64,000 nucleotides of DNA from Planctomycetaceae bacterium (GCA_024642205.1 JAHEBQ010000009.1:62001-126000); one strand, 5' to 3'. Positions 1-9,551 are shown, counted from the stretch's first letter. Notes: generated by a model from the letters alone, not told the origin. Translations and numbers: made by a program.

Positions 1-1805
1 CCGATCCAACCGGCCAACGTCCTGGTTTCAAGATCGGTAGAAAACTCAACTTGCAGTACTTGATCGCAGACTACCAGACGTTTCTTCAAAACGAGATGAA
101 CAAACTCTCCGATGAAGACGTCCAAACAGAATATGAGCGTCTGATCGCGGAAAAAAATGAACTCGTCCTTGAGCCGCTGCCTGTCGATGACGGATCAATT
201 CAAATTGACAGTCCACCGCCCGGAAACAACGATGTAACGCCCCCACCGACGGGCGAGGGTCAAGAGATTGATCCCTCAAAAACCGGTGGTAACCCGGACG
301 ATGTCACCCCGCCTCCCGGCGTCGAAGGCGGGGCGGATGCTCCTGCCGCAGCTGGCAACGAAAGCCAATCTGGTGCAGTGAAACCCGAAGGAGACAAGTC
401 GGAGGACGACAAAACCCAGGGCGAAAGCGAAGACAGCAGGGCTGCTAAAGACGAAACTCAAGGTAATGATGACCAATCGTTCAACGTTCGTGCCTCGGGG
501 CTTCAATTTGTGTCCACAGCCTTGCAGGAGTCTGGTGCCCAGGACCCCCAGCCAGCCGGGGGAGAAACAGGCGATACGAAAAAGCCTGATCCTGCCGATG
601 GCTCAGCCGTACCTGCCGCGGCTTCGCAGGAAAATGAAAATCAGACCACGGAATCGGACAAGCCGGAATCCGCGGATGCTTCTCCGCCTGTCAATGCAGT
701 CCAGGAGCCCGGTGCAACTGGCGAATCGACAGAGACACAACCGCTTGACGCATTATCCGGGGCGAAACAGGACGAGGGTGTTTCGGTCACAGGCGATCCC
801 GTTGCAGAAGAGGGCCAGGCGGAACCCAAGCCGGTGGATCGAACCCCCAAGCCTCTGAAGGATGTCGTGGAAGATGTGAAGCGTTCGATGTGTGAAGAAG
901 CCACGAACAAGGCGATGAACGAAGCCTTGACCAAGGCCAGTGTGATGGTTCAGGATCACTTCGAAAAACGACTCCGTTGGGAGTTTGACAACGAAAAAAA
1001 GAACATCAAGGAGCCCGAGCCCCTGGATTACGAGGCGCTAGCGAAATCCTATAACCTGATCGCCCGGGAAACCGGATTGGTCGACGACCTCGAAATTGCG
1101 AATGATCCGATTGGCCAGGTTCGCGTTTTTATGAACGTGATGATGCAAGGAAGACAGACCCCGCAGTTGATTCCGGTTGGGCAACTGGTGTTTAACGGGT
1201 TCAGTGACCTGAATCTTTACGCCTCACAAACCGTCAATGACAACTGGGGCAGCAAGTCTGGATACCTGTTCTGGGCGTCCAAGAAAACGGAAACGCGGAT
1301 CCCGACCCTGGAAGAGGCTGAGCCGCAAATTATCAAGTTCTGGAAAAAACAGAAGGCCCTGGAACTTGCGTTGGCGGAAGCGGAATCGATCAAGACCAAG
1401 GTTAATGACGCCAGTGGCAAGAAAATGAGTGAGCTTTATTCCGAGCGGGTTTTCCAAACCGGGGCCTTTACCTGGTTCAGCAATTTTGGATCGACTCGTT
1501 ATTCCACCCCGATTGGTGTTAATGCGGCCGGCGAAGAATTCATGAAGACGGCGTTTTCCCTTCCCATCCTCAAATCAGGTGTTGCCGCAAATGAGCCCCG
1601 GGATACGGTTTATGTGATTCAGTCGATGTCCGAATCCAAGAGCGTGGAAGAAATTGGAATGGATTATCTTGAAAATCAATTCTTTAAGTTCAAACGCATC
1701 CCCAACGAGGTTCAACGGGTTTCGCAATTGTATTTCCAGGAGTTCAATCTTAAATGGAACCAGGAGTTTCAGGATACGATGGGATTGAAATTCATGGACC
1801 GTTAA
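1..1805 (+). CDS. PpiD/SurA-like periplasmic chaperone, 5' truncated
   Basis: The reading frame is open from base 3 to the TAA at 1803-1805, so the gene begins before the window; the TTG at 51 is not its real start. The visible N-terminal part (a basic stretch, then an ADYQTFL segment and a DEDVQTEYE segment) resembles the region of PpiD/SurA-type folding factors that precedes the peptidyl-prolyl isomerase domain. A Pro/Glu/Asp/Gly-rich, low-complexity acidic linker of about 230 residues follows. The C-terminal 300 residues include a TRIPTLEEAEPQIIKFWKKQ segment of the kind seen near the end of SurA/PpiD proteins. The family assignment is inference from these local resemblances; the diagnostic parvulin core is not obvious, so the protein may be a structural relative only. 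It is convergent with ppk1, with 20 bases between the stop codons. Confidence 0.5.
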   Translation, partial: DPTGQRPGFKIGRKLNLQYLIADYQTFLQNEMNKLSDEDVQTEYERLIAEKNELVLEPLPVDDGSIQIDSPPPGNNDVTPPPTGEGQEIDPSKTGGNPDDVTPPPGVEGGADAPAAAGNESQSGAVKPEGDKSEDDKTQGESEDSRAAKDETQGNDDQSFNVRASGLQFVSTALQESGAQDPQPAGGETGDTKKPDPADGSAVPAAASQENENQTTESDKPESADASPPVNAVQEPGATGESTETQPLDALSGAKQDEGVSVTGDPVAEEGQAEPKPVDRTPKPLKDVVEDVKRSMCEEATNKAMNEALTKASVMVQDHFEKRLRWEFDNEKKNIKEPEPLDYEALAKSYNLIARETGLVDDLEIANDPIGQVRVFMNVMMQGRQTPQLIPVGQLVFNGFSDLNLYASQTVNDNWGSKSGYLFWASKKTETRIPTLEEAEPQIIKFWKKQKALELALAEAESIKTKVNDASGKKMSELYSERVFQTGAFTWFSNFGSTRYSTPIGVNAAGEEFMKTAFSLPILKSGVAANEPRDTVYVIQSMSESKSVEEIGMDYLENQFFKFKRIPNEVQRVSQLYFQEFNLKWNQEFQDTMGLKFMDR

Positions 1806-1825
1806 GCCGGTGGCAGCCTCCGGAA

Positions 1826-3991
1826 TCAGGTCGATTGCTCTCCCCGGACCGCTTCGAAAACAGTGGTTCTGGGGTTGGTGTGGGCCGCATGTAGCTGGCA
1901 GGCCTCATCGTACAAAAACTGCTGGCTGCGGAATTCGCCTTTCTTTTTTTTCCTGGCAACGGGCAGGTAATGACCATCGGTCTGTAACTCGGTCGCCCCG
2001 GCGCTGTCGTCAAAGTACGACTTGAGAATTCGCAGCAATCTCGATTTGCATTCCTTGTCTTCGATGGGGATCATCAATTCGACGCGGCGGTTGAGATTGC
2101 GCCCCATCCAGTCGGCACTGGAAATAAACAGGAGGTCATCTCCACCGTGGTGAAAGTGAAAAATCCGGGCATGTTCCAGCATTCGATCGACAACACTGAT
2201 GACCTTGATGTTCTCGCTCAATCCCTTCATGCCGGGGACCAGGCAACAGATGCCGCGAACGTTCAGGCGGATCTTCACGCCTGCCTGCGAGGCATTGTAC
2301 AACGCGTCGATGATTTCTTTGTCAACCAGCGAATTGACTTTTGCCGTGATCTGCCCGGCGCTTCCCCGCTCGGCACTTTCGGTTTCGATCTGGATCAATT
2401 CCAGCAACGACTCACGGAGATTAATGGGTGCTGCGGCAAGTTTCACCAGCGGTTGCGGGACCGACAGCCCGCTGATTGCGTTGAAAAAGTGAACGGCGTC
2501 CGTCCCCAGTTGTTCGTCGCAGGTAAACAAGCTGACGTCGCTGTACAGTCGGGCCGTTGATTCGTTGTAGTTTCCCGTTCCAAAGTGCATGTAGCGACGA
2601 ATGCCAGCCGGTTCACGTCGCACGACGAGGCACATTTTGGCGTGGGTCTTCAACCCCAGCACGCCATAGATCACATCGACTCCAGCGTCTTCCAGTTGAT
2701 GTGCCCAGCTGATGTTTCTGGCTTCGTCAAACCGCGCTTTGAGTTCAACAATGGCGGTAACATGCTTGCCTTCGGCAGCCGCCTGTTCGAGGGCTTTGAC
2801 GACCTCACTGTCTCGGCTGGTTCGGTAGAGCGTTTGTTTGATCGCAATGACATCCGGATCATTGGCCGCCGCCTTGATCAGTTGAGTGACCGGTTCATAG
2901 GATTGATAGGGGTGATACAGCAGTCGATCACCGGCGGCGATGGTTTCGAATACATTCTGCGAGGGCGCGAATTCGGGTGACGGCTGAGGCGGCCAGGGGA
3001 CGTCTTTGAGGTCCTTGAATCCCTGGATGCCAGCCAGCGCAAAGTAATCAGAAAGCGCCAGCGGGCAATTGATGCAATAGGTGTCGGCTGCCGAAACACC
3101 GATCGCTTCCTGCAGAAATGTCATCATTTCTGTACTTGTCGAGCCAGATACTTCCAGCCGGACGCATTGGCTGGTTCGTCGGGCTTCGAGCATTTCCTGC
3201 ATGCCGGACAGCAAATCTGCACGCCCGTCCTCTTCCAGGCTGACGTCTCCGTTGCGCGTAACGCGGAGAGTGTGCCATTCGATAATTTCCTGCTCACCGA
3301 AAAATTCGTTCAGGAACATCCCGATGACGTCTTCGATCAGCATGTAGCGGTATCCGGTTTCACTCGGTAATGTCCAGAGCCGTGCAAGAGATTTTCCGAG
3401 TGGCAGGATCACGTAGCGATCCGTCTTTCGTTCGGCGACTTCTTCAACAGATGCTTCCACTTCAACGCGGGGACCGAGTTTGGCCGTCAGGTCGTTTTTC
3501 AGGCGGATACAGATGCACAATCGAGCGCCACCGAGGACGGGAAAGCTATCGGCGCTCTCGACCGCAATCGGTGCGATCGCGGACATGGTTTCCTGTTTGA
3601 AACGACGCAAGAGATGTTCTCGTTCCGCTTCGGTTGTATTCTCGGGGCTGACCCGCTGAATCCCGTACTGGGACAATTCCGGTTCAAGCTCGCTTAACAG
3701 GCATGCGGATTGAGTTTCGTACGCTTCGCGGACCACTTCCCGGATCTTCTCCAACTGTTGATCGGCAGTCCATCCCATGATGTCGATCATTCCGCTGTTG
3801 GAGCCGGATACCATCATCAGTCCGCCGACGCGAACCATGAAGAACTCGTCCAGGTTCGACGCGCTAATCGCCAGGAATTTGACGCGTTCCAACAGCGGAT
3901 GTGAAACGCGGCTGGCTTGATCGAGAACGCGTTGGTTAAAGCCCAGCCAGCTAAGCTCACGGTTGAAGTAAACGGGTTTGATTTTTTTCAT
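1826..3991 (-). CDS. ppk1: Polyphosphate kinase 1
   Basis: This enzyme reversibly transfers the terminal phosphate of ATP to a growing inorganic polyphosphate chain. The 721-residue product has the full PPK1 length and begins with the family hallmark FNRELSWLGFNQRV. Conserved core motifs are visible: IKQTLYRTSRDS, a LKTHAKM stretch near residue 450 carrying the histidine expected to be phosphorylated, and FHHGGDD...SSADWMGRN near residue 600, which carries the second active-site histidine. The start ATG overlaps the stop of the upstream ppx gene in an ATGA arrangement (3988-3991), so the two are probably translationally coupled. The assignment is secure. Confidence 0.97.
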   Translation of the reverse strand: MKKIKPVYFNRELSWLGFNQRVLDQASRVSHPLLERVKFLAISASNLDEFFMVRVGGLMMVSGSNSGMIDIMGWTADQQLEKIREVVREAYETQSACLLSELEPELSQYGIQRVSPENTTEAEREHLLRRFKQETMSAIAPIAVESADSFPVLGGARLCICIRLKNDLTAKLGPRVEVEASVEEVAERKTDRYVILPLGKSLARLWTLPSETGYRYMLIEDVIGMFLNEFFGEQEIIEWHTLRVTRNGDVSLEEDGRADLLSGMQEMLEARRTSQCVRLEVSGSTSTEMMTFLQEAIGVSAADTYCINCPLALSDYFALAGIQGFKDLKDVPWPPQPSPEFAPSQNVFETIAAGDRLLYHPYQSYEPVTQLIKAAANDPDVIAIKQTLYRTSRDSEVVKALEQAAAEGKHVTAIVELKARFDEARNISWAHQLEDAGVDVIYGVLGLKTHAKMCLVVRREPAGIRRYMHFGTGNYNESTARLYSDVSLFTCDEQLGTDAVHFFNAISGLSVPQPLVKLAAAPINLRESLLELIQIETESAERGSAGQITAKVNSLVDKEIIDALYNASQAGVKIRLNVRGICCLVPGMKGLSENIKVISVVDRMLEHARIFHFHHGGDDLLFISSADWMGRNLNRRVELMIPIEDKECKSRLLRILKSYFDDSAGATELQTDGHYLPVARKKKKGEFRSQQFLYDEACQLHAAHTNPRTTVFEAVRGEQST

Positions 3992-5583
3992 GGCGTGTTG
4001 CTAACGGTTTCCAAAAGTACTTCCTTTCCAAAAATGTCCTCAAACAACCCGCAAACCTGTCTGAGCTCCAGTTGTTCCATCGAAATGTCCGCGACATCGG
4101 GGGCGGAAAGCTCCAATCGATTCCCGCGTTGAACGCATTGGATATTCTTGATCCGCTGATTTCTCCCGACGTCCAGGGCTTTGGCCAGTCGCAATATCGC
4201 CGCCAGTTTTGACACGGCAACGCGTTCCTCCCGCTTTAGTTGCGAGTACCCGTCGTGGCGGGGCAGAGGGCTGGCGCCTCGGTGATACCGGGCGACCAGG
4301 GCAATCAGCTGGAGTTCCGTATTGCCAATTCCAAAAAACTCCGAATTGAGGATCAGGTACATGGAATGTTTGTGCTTTGATTTCGAGCTGATGAACGAAC
4401 CAATCTCATGCAGCAGCGAGGCGAGTTCCAGGATCCCGCGAAACCGTTCCGGCAATTTATGCAGTGACTGGAGCTGATCAAACATCGAGCGTGCCAGTTT
4501 TGAAACATGGACGGCATGGTCTTCATTGAATTCAAACTTGTTTCCCAGTTGAATCGCCGATCTAACAATCTGGTTCTGAATGGTCTTGGACCAGCTACCC
4601 CCCTGGGCTATTTCCTTGATCAATCCATCGCGCATGTTCACGTTGGCGACCAGGAAGTTCCTGATTCCCAGTTCTTTGGCAAACAGCAATTGGGTCAGGA
4701 GCCCGGGGCCGAGTGACTTGGCGTCTGGCAGGCTCATGTGGTACTTGCTGGCCAAATGGTCGGGCGATTGCATCAGGATTTCGTCCGTAAACGATTCAAG
4801 TGCTTTCAGGTTGATTTCAACAAGTTGATCGCCGGCGGATTTTTCATTGATTTCATTGCAGGCGAACCGGACATCGCCCCCCATGGCGATAAAGTTATCC
4901 GGAGTCGGGTGGTTCGTGCTGGCCTTGAATTCTTCGATGGTCCACAGGATCTGGTTTTCCATCAATGATCGCGATTTCGCCAAAGGCGCGTCATAGAGCT
5001 CCAGCGTTTTTCGCAGTCGCAAACTCCCCAGGCGATACGTCCGCGAAAACAGAACATCGGTCTTGTCGAGAAGCAGAACTTCTGCGGTTCCGCCGCCGGC
5101 TTCGAATACGATTGACTGATCCGAAAAATGCTTGCCCTGTTTTTCAATAAAAGGCAAAATACCCAGGTACGTAACACGGTGCAGTTCGGCTTCGTCAAAG
5201 GGTTCAATTTCAAACCCGGTCGCCACAAAAATTCGGTCGATGAATGCAATCTGGTTCATTGCTTCGCGGACGCCGCTGGTGGCGATAACGCGAATTGAAT
5301 CTCTGTCGACCACACCGTATTCATCCAGTTTTGCGCGATAGATTTCCAGTACGCGGACACAATCCTCGATCGTCTTTTTTTCGATGTAGCCTTTGGTAAA
5401 CGAATCCTTACCGACGCTGACTGCCTGTGAAAACGATTCAAGGTTGCGAACCGCACTTGTTTCCCGGTTGATCTCTGCAATCTGCATGCGCAACGACGAG
5501 GCGCCAATGTCGATTACCGCAACCATTCGAGGCGCGGGAAGCAGGCGTTGGTCTGTACTGGTAATAACAGGATCTCGATTCAT
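3988..5583 (-). CDS. ppx: Exopolyphosphatase, Ppx/GppA family with HD domain
   Basis: This enzyme releases phosphate from the ends of polyphosphate (and possibly from pppGpp). The N-terminal ASKHA-type phosphatase fold is marked by VIDIGASSLRMQIAEI near residue 24, a TSGVREAMN segment near residue 108, and EAGGGTAEVLLL near residue 165, which matches the glycine-rich phosphate-binding loop. The C-terminal third is an HD-like domain (AVHVSKLARSMFDQL, then LLHEIGSFIS and YHRG), as in long Ppx proteins. The 531-residue length fits the two-domain form. It sits directly upstream of ppk1 and overlaps it by four bases. Whether this copy prefers polyphosphate or pppGpp cannot be read from the sequence, but the ppk1 partnership favours polyphosphate. 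Confidence 0.93.
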   Translation of the reverse strand: MNRDPVITSTDQRLLPAPRMVAVIDIGASSLRMQIAEINRETSAVRNLESFSQAVSVGKDSFTKGYIEKKTIEDCVRVLEIYRAKLDEYGVVDRDSIRVIATSGVREAMNQIAFIDRIFVATGFEIEPFDEAELHRVTYLGILPFIEKQGKHFSDQSIVFEAGGGTAEVLLLDKTDVLFSRTYRLGSLRLRKTLELYDAPLAKSRSLMENQILWTIEEFKASTNHPTPDNFIAMGGDVRFACNEINEKSAGDQLVEINLKALESFTDEILMQSPDHLASKYHMSLPDAKSLGPGLLTQLLFAKELGIRNFLVANVNMRDGLIKEIAQGGSWSKTIQNQIVRSAIQLGNKFEFNEDHAVHVSKLARSMFDQLQSLHKLPERFRGILELASLLHEIGSFISSKSKHKHSMYLILNSEFFGIGNTELQLIALVARYHRGASPLPRHDGYSQLKREERVAVSKLAAILRLAKALDVGRNQRIKNIQCVQRGNRLELSAPDVADISMEQLELRQVCGLFEDIFGKEVLLETVSNTP

Positions 5584-5652
5584 TTGTCTGAGAAGTAACC
5601 GCCGTATATGTGTTTTCTGTAGATCAATACAGGATCCCGGGGCGATGGCTTA

Positions 5653-6660
5653 TTATCCCTTGTCCATTTCGTCCACCAGCTGTTTTGCCAACGCCGCGGC
5701 CCCCAGGACGCCTGCGTCGTCTCCCAGTTCAGCTTCCTTGATTTTGAAAACATCCCTGAGTGTGGGAAGAACCCGTTTCTTGGCCAGCTTTTCGATCGTC
5801 GGCAACATCACGTCCGGCATGGCCTCGATAAGTCCACCGCCGAATACGATGATATCGGGAGCCAGCAGGTGAACGACCGTCACAACGGACAAGGCGAGGT
5901 GCACGCAGGCATGTTCGATGATTTCCAGAACCGCCTTGTCACCATTGGCGACCGATTCTGCAAGTGCCCCGCTGCGAATACTCGAAAGGTTGGTTCCCCC
6001 GTTGTGCAGAAGGTACGGTGCCTGACCACGATAAGCCGCCTGTGCCGCATCACTGGCGATGGCAAGTCGCGAGGCAACGGACTCAAGCGTGCCGGAATTT
6101 CCGGCGCCATCCAGCGGTCCGTAGGGAAGCAACGGAATATGGCCGATCTCCATGCAAGTGCAGTTGGTGCCGCGGAATAATTTGCCTTCGTAAACGCAGC
6201 CACCTCCGATTCCGGTCCCGGGAAAAATCCCGAATACGCATCGGGCTCCCTTGCCGGCACCAAACTTGTATTCACCAAATACACCTGCATCGACATCGTT
6301 GGCGATCGCGACAGGGAATCCAAATTCGGATTCGATCGCGTCCGCAATCGGCACATCGTGCCAGCCAAGATTCGGTGCCGTCCGGATACGTCGCTTCTTG
6401 AGGTCGAGCGGACCTGGGCACCCAATTCCCAGTCCCCGAACTTGTTCCTTGCTGATTTTCGCATCTTCCATTGCTTCGGCAATCACAGTATTGATCCGTT
6501 TAAGCCCGGATTCCATTCCGTCGCGGCCTTTGGTTTTTTTTCTGGCTCGACCGACGGGTTCGAAGTCATGGTTGAATACGGTCGCCAGCATCTTTGTCCC
6601 ACCCAAATCGAATCCGATCCAGTGCGTGCCTGTCCTGTCGATGTTCCGAATATTGCTCAT
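5653..6660 (-). CDS. ROK-family sugar kinase (glucokinase-like)
   Basis: ROK proteins phosphorylate hexoses such as glucose, or act as sugar-responsive regulators. This one has no DNA-binding N-terminus, so it is a kinase. The phosphate-binding loop GFDLGGTKMLATVF is near residue 18, the sugar-binding region IANDVDAGVFGEYKFGAGKG is near residue 125, and GTGIGGGCVYEGKLFRG and EIGHI follow. The zinc-binding cysteine motif that normally follows the EIGH histidine (C-x-C-G-x-x-G-C-x-E) is degraded to DGAGNSGTLE with no cysteines, so zinc is probably not bound there. It is 335 residues, typical for the family. It lies 69 bases downstream of ppx on the same strand and may be cotranscribed. The sugar specificity is not known. 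Confidence 0.88.
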   Translation of the reverse strand: MSNIRNIDRTGTHWIGFDLGGTKMLATVFNHDFEPVGRARKKTKGRDGMESGLKRINTVIAEAMEDAKISKEQVRGLGIGCPGPLDLKKRRIRTAPNLGWHDVPIADAIESEFGFPVAIANDVDAGVFGEYKFGAGKGARCVFGIFPGTGIGGGCVYEGKLFRGTNCTCMEIGHIPLLPYGPLDGAGNSGTLESVASRLAIASDAAQAAYRGQAPYLLHNGGTNLSSIRSGALAESVANGDKAVLEIIEHACVHLALSVVTVVHLLAPDIIVFGGGLIEAMPDVMLPTIEKLAKKRVLPTLRDVFKIKEAELGDDAGVLGAAALAKQLVDEMDKG

Positions 6661-6720
6661 GGAGGAAACGTCCCGGTTTTTTATGGAATGCCAAAGCTGA
6701 ATGATGAACTTGCCCGTCGA

Positions 6721-7743
6721 TTATTTTGCGTTTTGCAGCTCGATATCTTTTTCGTTGACGGATTGTCCTGACTCCACCTGCGATTGTGCCGGAAAATGGA
6801 ACCTTTGCAGTCGATCGTTGTAAGAGTCCACGACGTGGAAAGCACCCAGTGAGTCGCGACACATTGACCACGGTTGATGCAACTGGCCGATTTCCCGACC
6901 CGCCGAACCCCAGCTTCCGAGCGATTTTCCCTCAAGCGTGAACTTCTGGATTCGATGGTTGCCAAACTCGCAGATGTAAATGTGCCCTTCGCCGTCCAAA
7001 ATCAGCTCATAAGGATAACTCAATTCGCCGAGTTCCGAACCTGGATGGCCCCAAGTCCTCAAAAATTCGGGTTGGTTGCCGGAAACATCAAATACCTGGA
7101 TTCGCCCGTTGCTGGCATCGGCGACCCACAGTTGATCAAGTTCGTCCATGACCATCCCTTGGGGACGTTGAAACTGTCCAGGCCCGTCACCATGTTCTCC
7201 CCACTGATACACAAATTCTCCCGCCGATGTGAATTTCTGAATTCGATCGTAATCACCGTACTCCGAAATATAGATGTTGCCTTTGGAATCCTGCACCGCA
7301 TCGGTCAGAAATCCGAACTCGCCTGGTCCCCGCCCGTTGACTCCACCAATGGTTCGCTCTTCGATTGGTTCACCTTCGAGTGTATAGCACAGCAGGCGAA
7401 AATAGTGTGTGTCGCAAACCAACAAAAATCCGTCCTGGCTGATGGAAAGCCCGCACGGCTTGCCCTGTTTGTTTTGAGGCGTGCGCCACGAACGTATAAA
7501 ATTGCCATCGCGATCAAAAACCTGGATTCGGGCCGTTTTGTCGACAACATACAATCGGTCCTGGTCGTCAATCGTTATTGCGCGTGGTGTAATGAACCGG
7601 CCGTCGTCCAGTCCCCGTCGACCCCAGGCAACGACGTTCTCAGACGAAACAGGATCCTGTCCAACGCAGCCGAACAATGGAAGAAGGAGTGTGAAGCTAA
7701 TCAGAAGGAACTTGGTGTAATTCAAACCGGCAGGTGCTCTCAA
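6721..7743 (-). CDS. NHL-repeat lipoprotein
   Basis: The product is a predicted lipid-anchored beta-propeller. The N-terminus has a hydrophobic signal segment ending in a lipobox, LLPLFGC, with the modified cysteine near residue 26. The rest consists of about six NHL-type blades with repeated patterns such as PRAITIDDQDRLYVVD, PQGMVMDELDQLWVAD and PYELILDGEGHIYICEFGNHRIQKF. NHL propellers usually bind proteins or ligands and some are lyases; no catalytic motif is evident. The start is TTG at 7743, and no better upstream start is present. It is followed by the ROK kinase 60 bases downstream on the same strand. Planctomycetes carry many such lipoproteins; the exact role is unknown. Confidence 0.85.
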   Translation of the reverse strand: MRAPAGLNYTKFLLISFTLLLPLFGCVGQDPVSSENVVAWGRRGLDDGRFITPRAITIDDQDRLYVVDKTARIQVFDRDGNFIRSWRTPQNKQGKPCGLSISQDGFLLVCDTHYFRLLCYTLEGEPIEERTIGGVNGRGPGEFGFLTDAVQDSKGNIYISEYGDYDRIQKFTSAGEFVYQWGEHGDGPGQFQRPQGMVMDELDQLWVADASNGRIQVFDVSGNQPEFLRTWGHPGSELGELSYPYELILDGEGHIYICEFGNHRIQKFTLEGKSLGSWGSAGREIGQLHQPWSMCRDSLGAFHVVDSYNDRLQRFHFPAQSQVESGQSVNEKDIELQNAK

Positions 7744-7803
7744 AGTTGGCGTTCCAATTGTCGAAGGAATGATCGCCGAAACGGGGCCAATGGGACCAGC
7801 TAC

Positions 7804-7833
7804 TTGACCGTTTTGGTTTACCAGCGATATAGT
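7804..7833 (+). promoter_or_regulatory. Candidate sigma-70 promoter for the tsaC fusion gene
   Basis: A -35-like TTGACC at 7804-7809 and a -10-like TATAGT at 7828-7833 are separated by 18 bases, about 100 bases before the gene starting at 7934. The region is the divergent gap between two genes, where a promoter is expected. It is matched by eye to the consensus only. Confidence 0.4.
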
Positions 7834-7933
7834 ATTTTAGCGTGGTCAGGCCGATTTTGCACGGAGGTCCTGTCCGTTTGGCGGTTAAACACCCCTCTTT
7901 TGATTTCAAAATCGACCTTCGATAACAATCCTA

Positions 7934-9070
7934 ATGCCAGCCGTCATCATTGACCTCAAAAGTGCAGAAGATCCTCGCGATGTTGTGCACCGGGCCGTCG
8001 AAGCTTTGTCGGCAGGAAAAGTCATCGCGATCCCGACCGAAACCGTGTATGGGCTGGCTGCCAGCGCTTTGCATCCGGCCGCAATCGAAAGACTGGTTGA
8101 GATCAAAGGTCGCTCGGCTGACAAGCCGCTTGCGTTTGCTGTCAAAAGTCTCGACGATGCGCTCGATTATGTGCCCAATATGTCGGTACTCGCGCGTCGC
8201 GTTGCGCGCCGAAGTTGGCCCGGTCCGATTACGTTGGTCCTGGATGCGGATCACCCTGACAGCGTGATTCATCGGCTGCACGAATCGGTCAAACAGGCGA
8301 CGATTCCCAGCGGTACTGTTGGGTTGAGGGTCCCGGCGCATGAGTTGACATTGCAGATCATGCGATTGTGTGCTGGCCCGATTGTGTTGACCAGCGCGAA
8401 TCTCTCCGGCGGGCCAGAAGCGGTTGACGGAAAGCAGGTTGCCGAAATCCTGGGCGATCGAATCGATTTGATCGTCGACGACGGGCCGACAAAATTTGGC
8501 AAACCTTCGTCTGTCGTGCGAATCCGCAAAAATGAGTTGACGGTTCTGAGAGAAGGTCTCGTCGACGAAGCTACCATCAAGCGGTTAACCAACTTCATTG
8601 CGTTGGTGGTTTGCACTGGAAACACCTGCCGTAGCCCGATGGGGGAAGGTTTACTGGAAAAACGAATTGCCGAGAGACTGGGATGCCCGGTCGAATCGCT
8701 GGACCAAAAAGGAGTCGCGGTCATCTCGGCAGGAATCGCTGCGATGCCAGGTTCTCCCGCGGCTTCCCAGGCGGTTGAGGTCATGAACGAGATGGGAGTG
8801 GACATTACCGATCACACCAGTCAGCCGATCACCGGGCGGTTGGCACAGTTCGCGGATATTATTTTGACGATGACCAACGGACATCGACAGGCATTGATTT
8901 CGCACTGGCCGACGTTGGAGACACGAACCAAAACGGTCCGCCGTGACGGTGCCGACGTGAGTGACCCGATCGGTTGCTCGATTGATGTATATCAGAACAC
9001 GGCGCGACAAATTGACGAACAATTAGCCGAATGGGTCAAAGAGTTTGACCTTTCCCAGTTCGAAGAATAA
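7934..9070 (+). CDS. Threonylcarbamoyl-AMP synthase fused to low-molecular-weight protein phosphatase
   Basis: The product has two domains. Residues 1-210 are a Sua5/YciO/YrdC (TsaC) domain that makes threonylcarbamoyl-AMP for the t6A modification of ANN-decoding tRNAs; it shows IPTETVYGLA, IKGR....KPLA, SWPGPITLVL and ILTSANLSG-type motifs. Residues about 220-378 are a low-molecular-weight phosphatase domain with the P-loop CTGNTCRS (nucleophile C227, arginine R233) and the general acid in DVSDPIG (D344). The residue four after the catalytic cysteine is threonine (T231), as in the Bacillus arginine phosphatase YwlE, whereas tyrosine phosphatases usually have isoleucine. rpiB follows 25 bases later. 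The order tsaC, LMW phosphatase, rpiB matches the ywlC-ywlE-rpiB neighbourhood of Firmicutes. The two domains are clear; the substrate of the second is inference. Confidence 0.93.
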   Translation: MPAVIIDLKSAEDPRDVVHRAVEALSAGKVIAIPTETVYGLAASALHPAAIERLVEIKGRSADKPLAFAVKSLDDALDYVPNMSVLARRVARRSWPGPITLVLDADHPDSVIHRLHESVKQATIPSGTVGLRVPAHELTLQIMRLCAGPIVLTSANLSGGPEAVDGKQVAEILGDRIDLIVDDGPTKFGKPSSVVRIRKNELTVLREGLVDEATIKRLTNFIALVVCTGNTCRSPMGEGLLEKRIAERLGCPVESLDQKGVAVISAGIAAMPGSPAASQAVEVMNEMGVDITDHTSQPITGRLAQFADIILTMTNGHRQALISHWPTLETRTKTVRRDGADVSDPIGCSIDVYQNTARQIDEQLAEWVKEFDLSQFEE

Positions 9071-9095
9071 ACGAACAGATTCAGGATTGTTTCCA

Positions 9096-9551
9096 ATGAA
9101 GATTTCCATCGGTAGTGATCATCGCGGGTTGGTACAGCGAAAATTCGCCGCTCAGGCAATCGAAGCGCTGGGCCATGACGTCGATGACCAGGGAACATTC
9201 ACCGACGAGGCCTGCGATTATCCTGACATCGCGGAACTGGTCTGTGATCAGGTTGCCAAAGGACAATCGGACCGGGGGATTCTTGTCTGTGGCACTGGAA
9301 TCGGCATGTCAATCGCTGCCAACAAGATTGATGGTATCCGGGCTGCTCTGTGTTGCGACATTCCCTCGGCAAAGCTCAGTCGCCAGCACAATAATGCCAA
9401 TGTGCTTTGCCTGCCGGGTGATCATCTTGACGAAATCCAATTCAAAGCAATGGTGACCGCCTGGTTGACTACTGAGTTTGAAGGCGGGCGGCACCAGCGC
9501 CGGGTGGACAAGATGATGCAGTTGGAAGCGAAGGCGAATACCCCGACCTGA
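9096..9551 (+). CDS. rpiB: Ribose 5-phosphate isomerase B
   Basis: This enzyme interconverts ribose 5-phosphate and ribulose 5-phosphate in the pentose phosphate pathway. The 151-residue product starts with the family signature MKISIGSDHRG and contains VCGTGIGMSIAANKIDGIRAA, which has the catalytic cysteine region, and ARQHNNANVLCLPG-like text near residue 100. An in-frame start at 9045 would add 17 unrelated residues that overlap the previous gene, so the ATG at 9096 is preferred. It probably shares a transcript with the tsaC-phosphatase fusion. Confidence 0.95.
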   Translation: MKISIGSDHRGLVQRKFAAQAIEALGHDVDDQGTFTDEACDYPDIAELVCDQVAKGQSDRGILVCGTGIGMSIAANKIDGIRAALCCDIPSAKLSRQHNNANVLCLPGDHLDEIQFKAMVTAWLTTEFEGGRHQRRVDKMMQLEAKANTPT

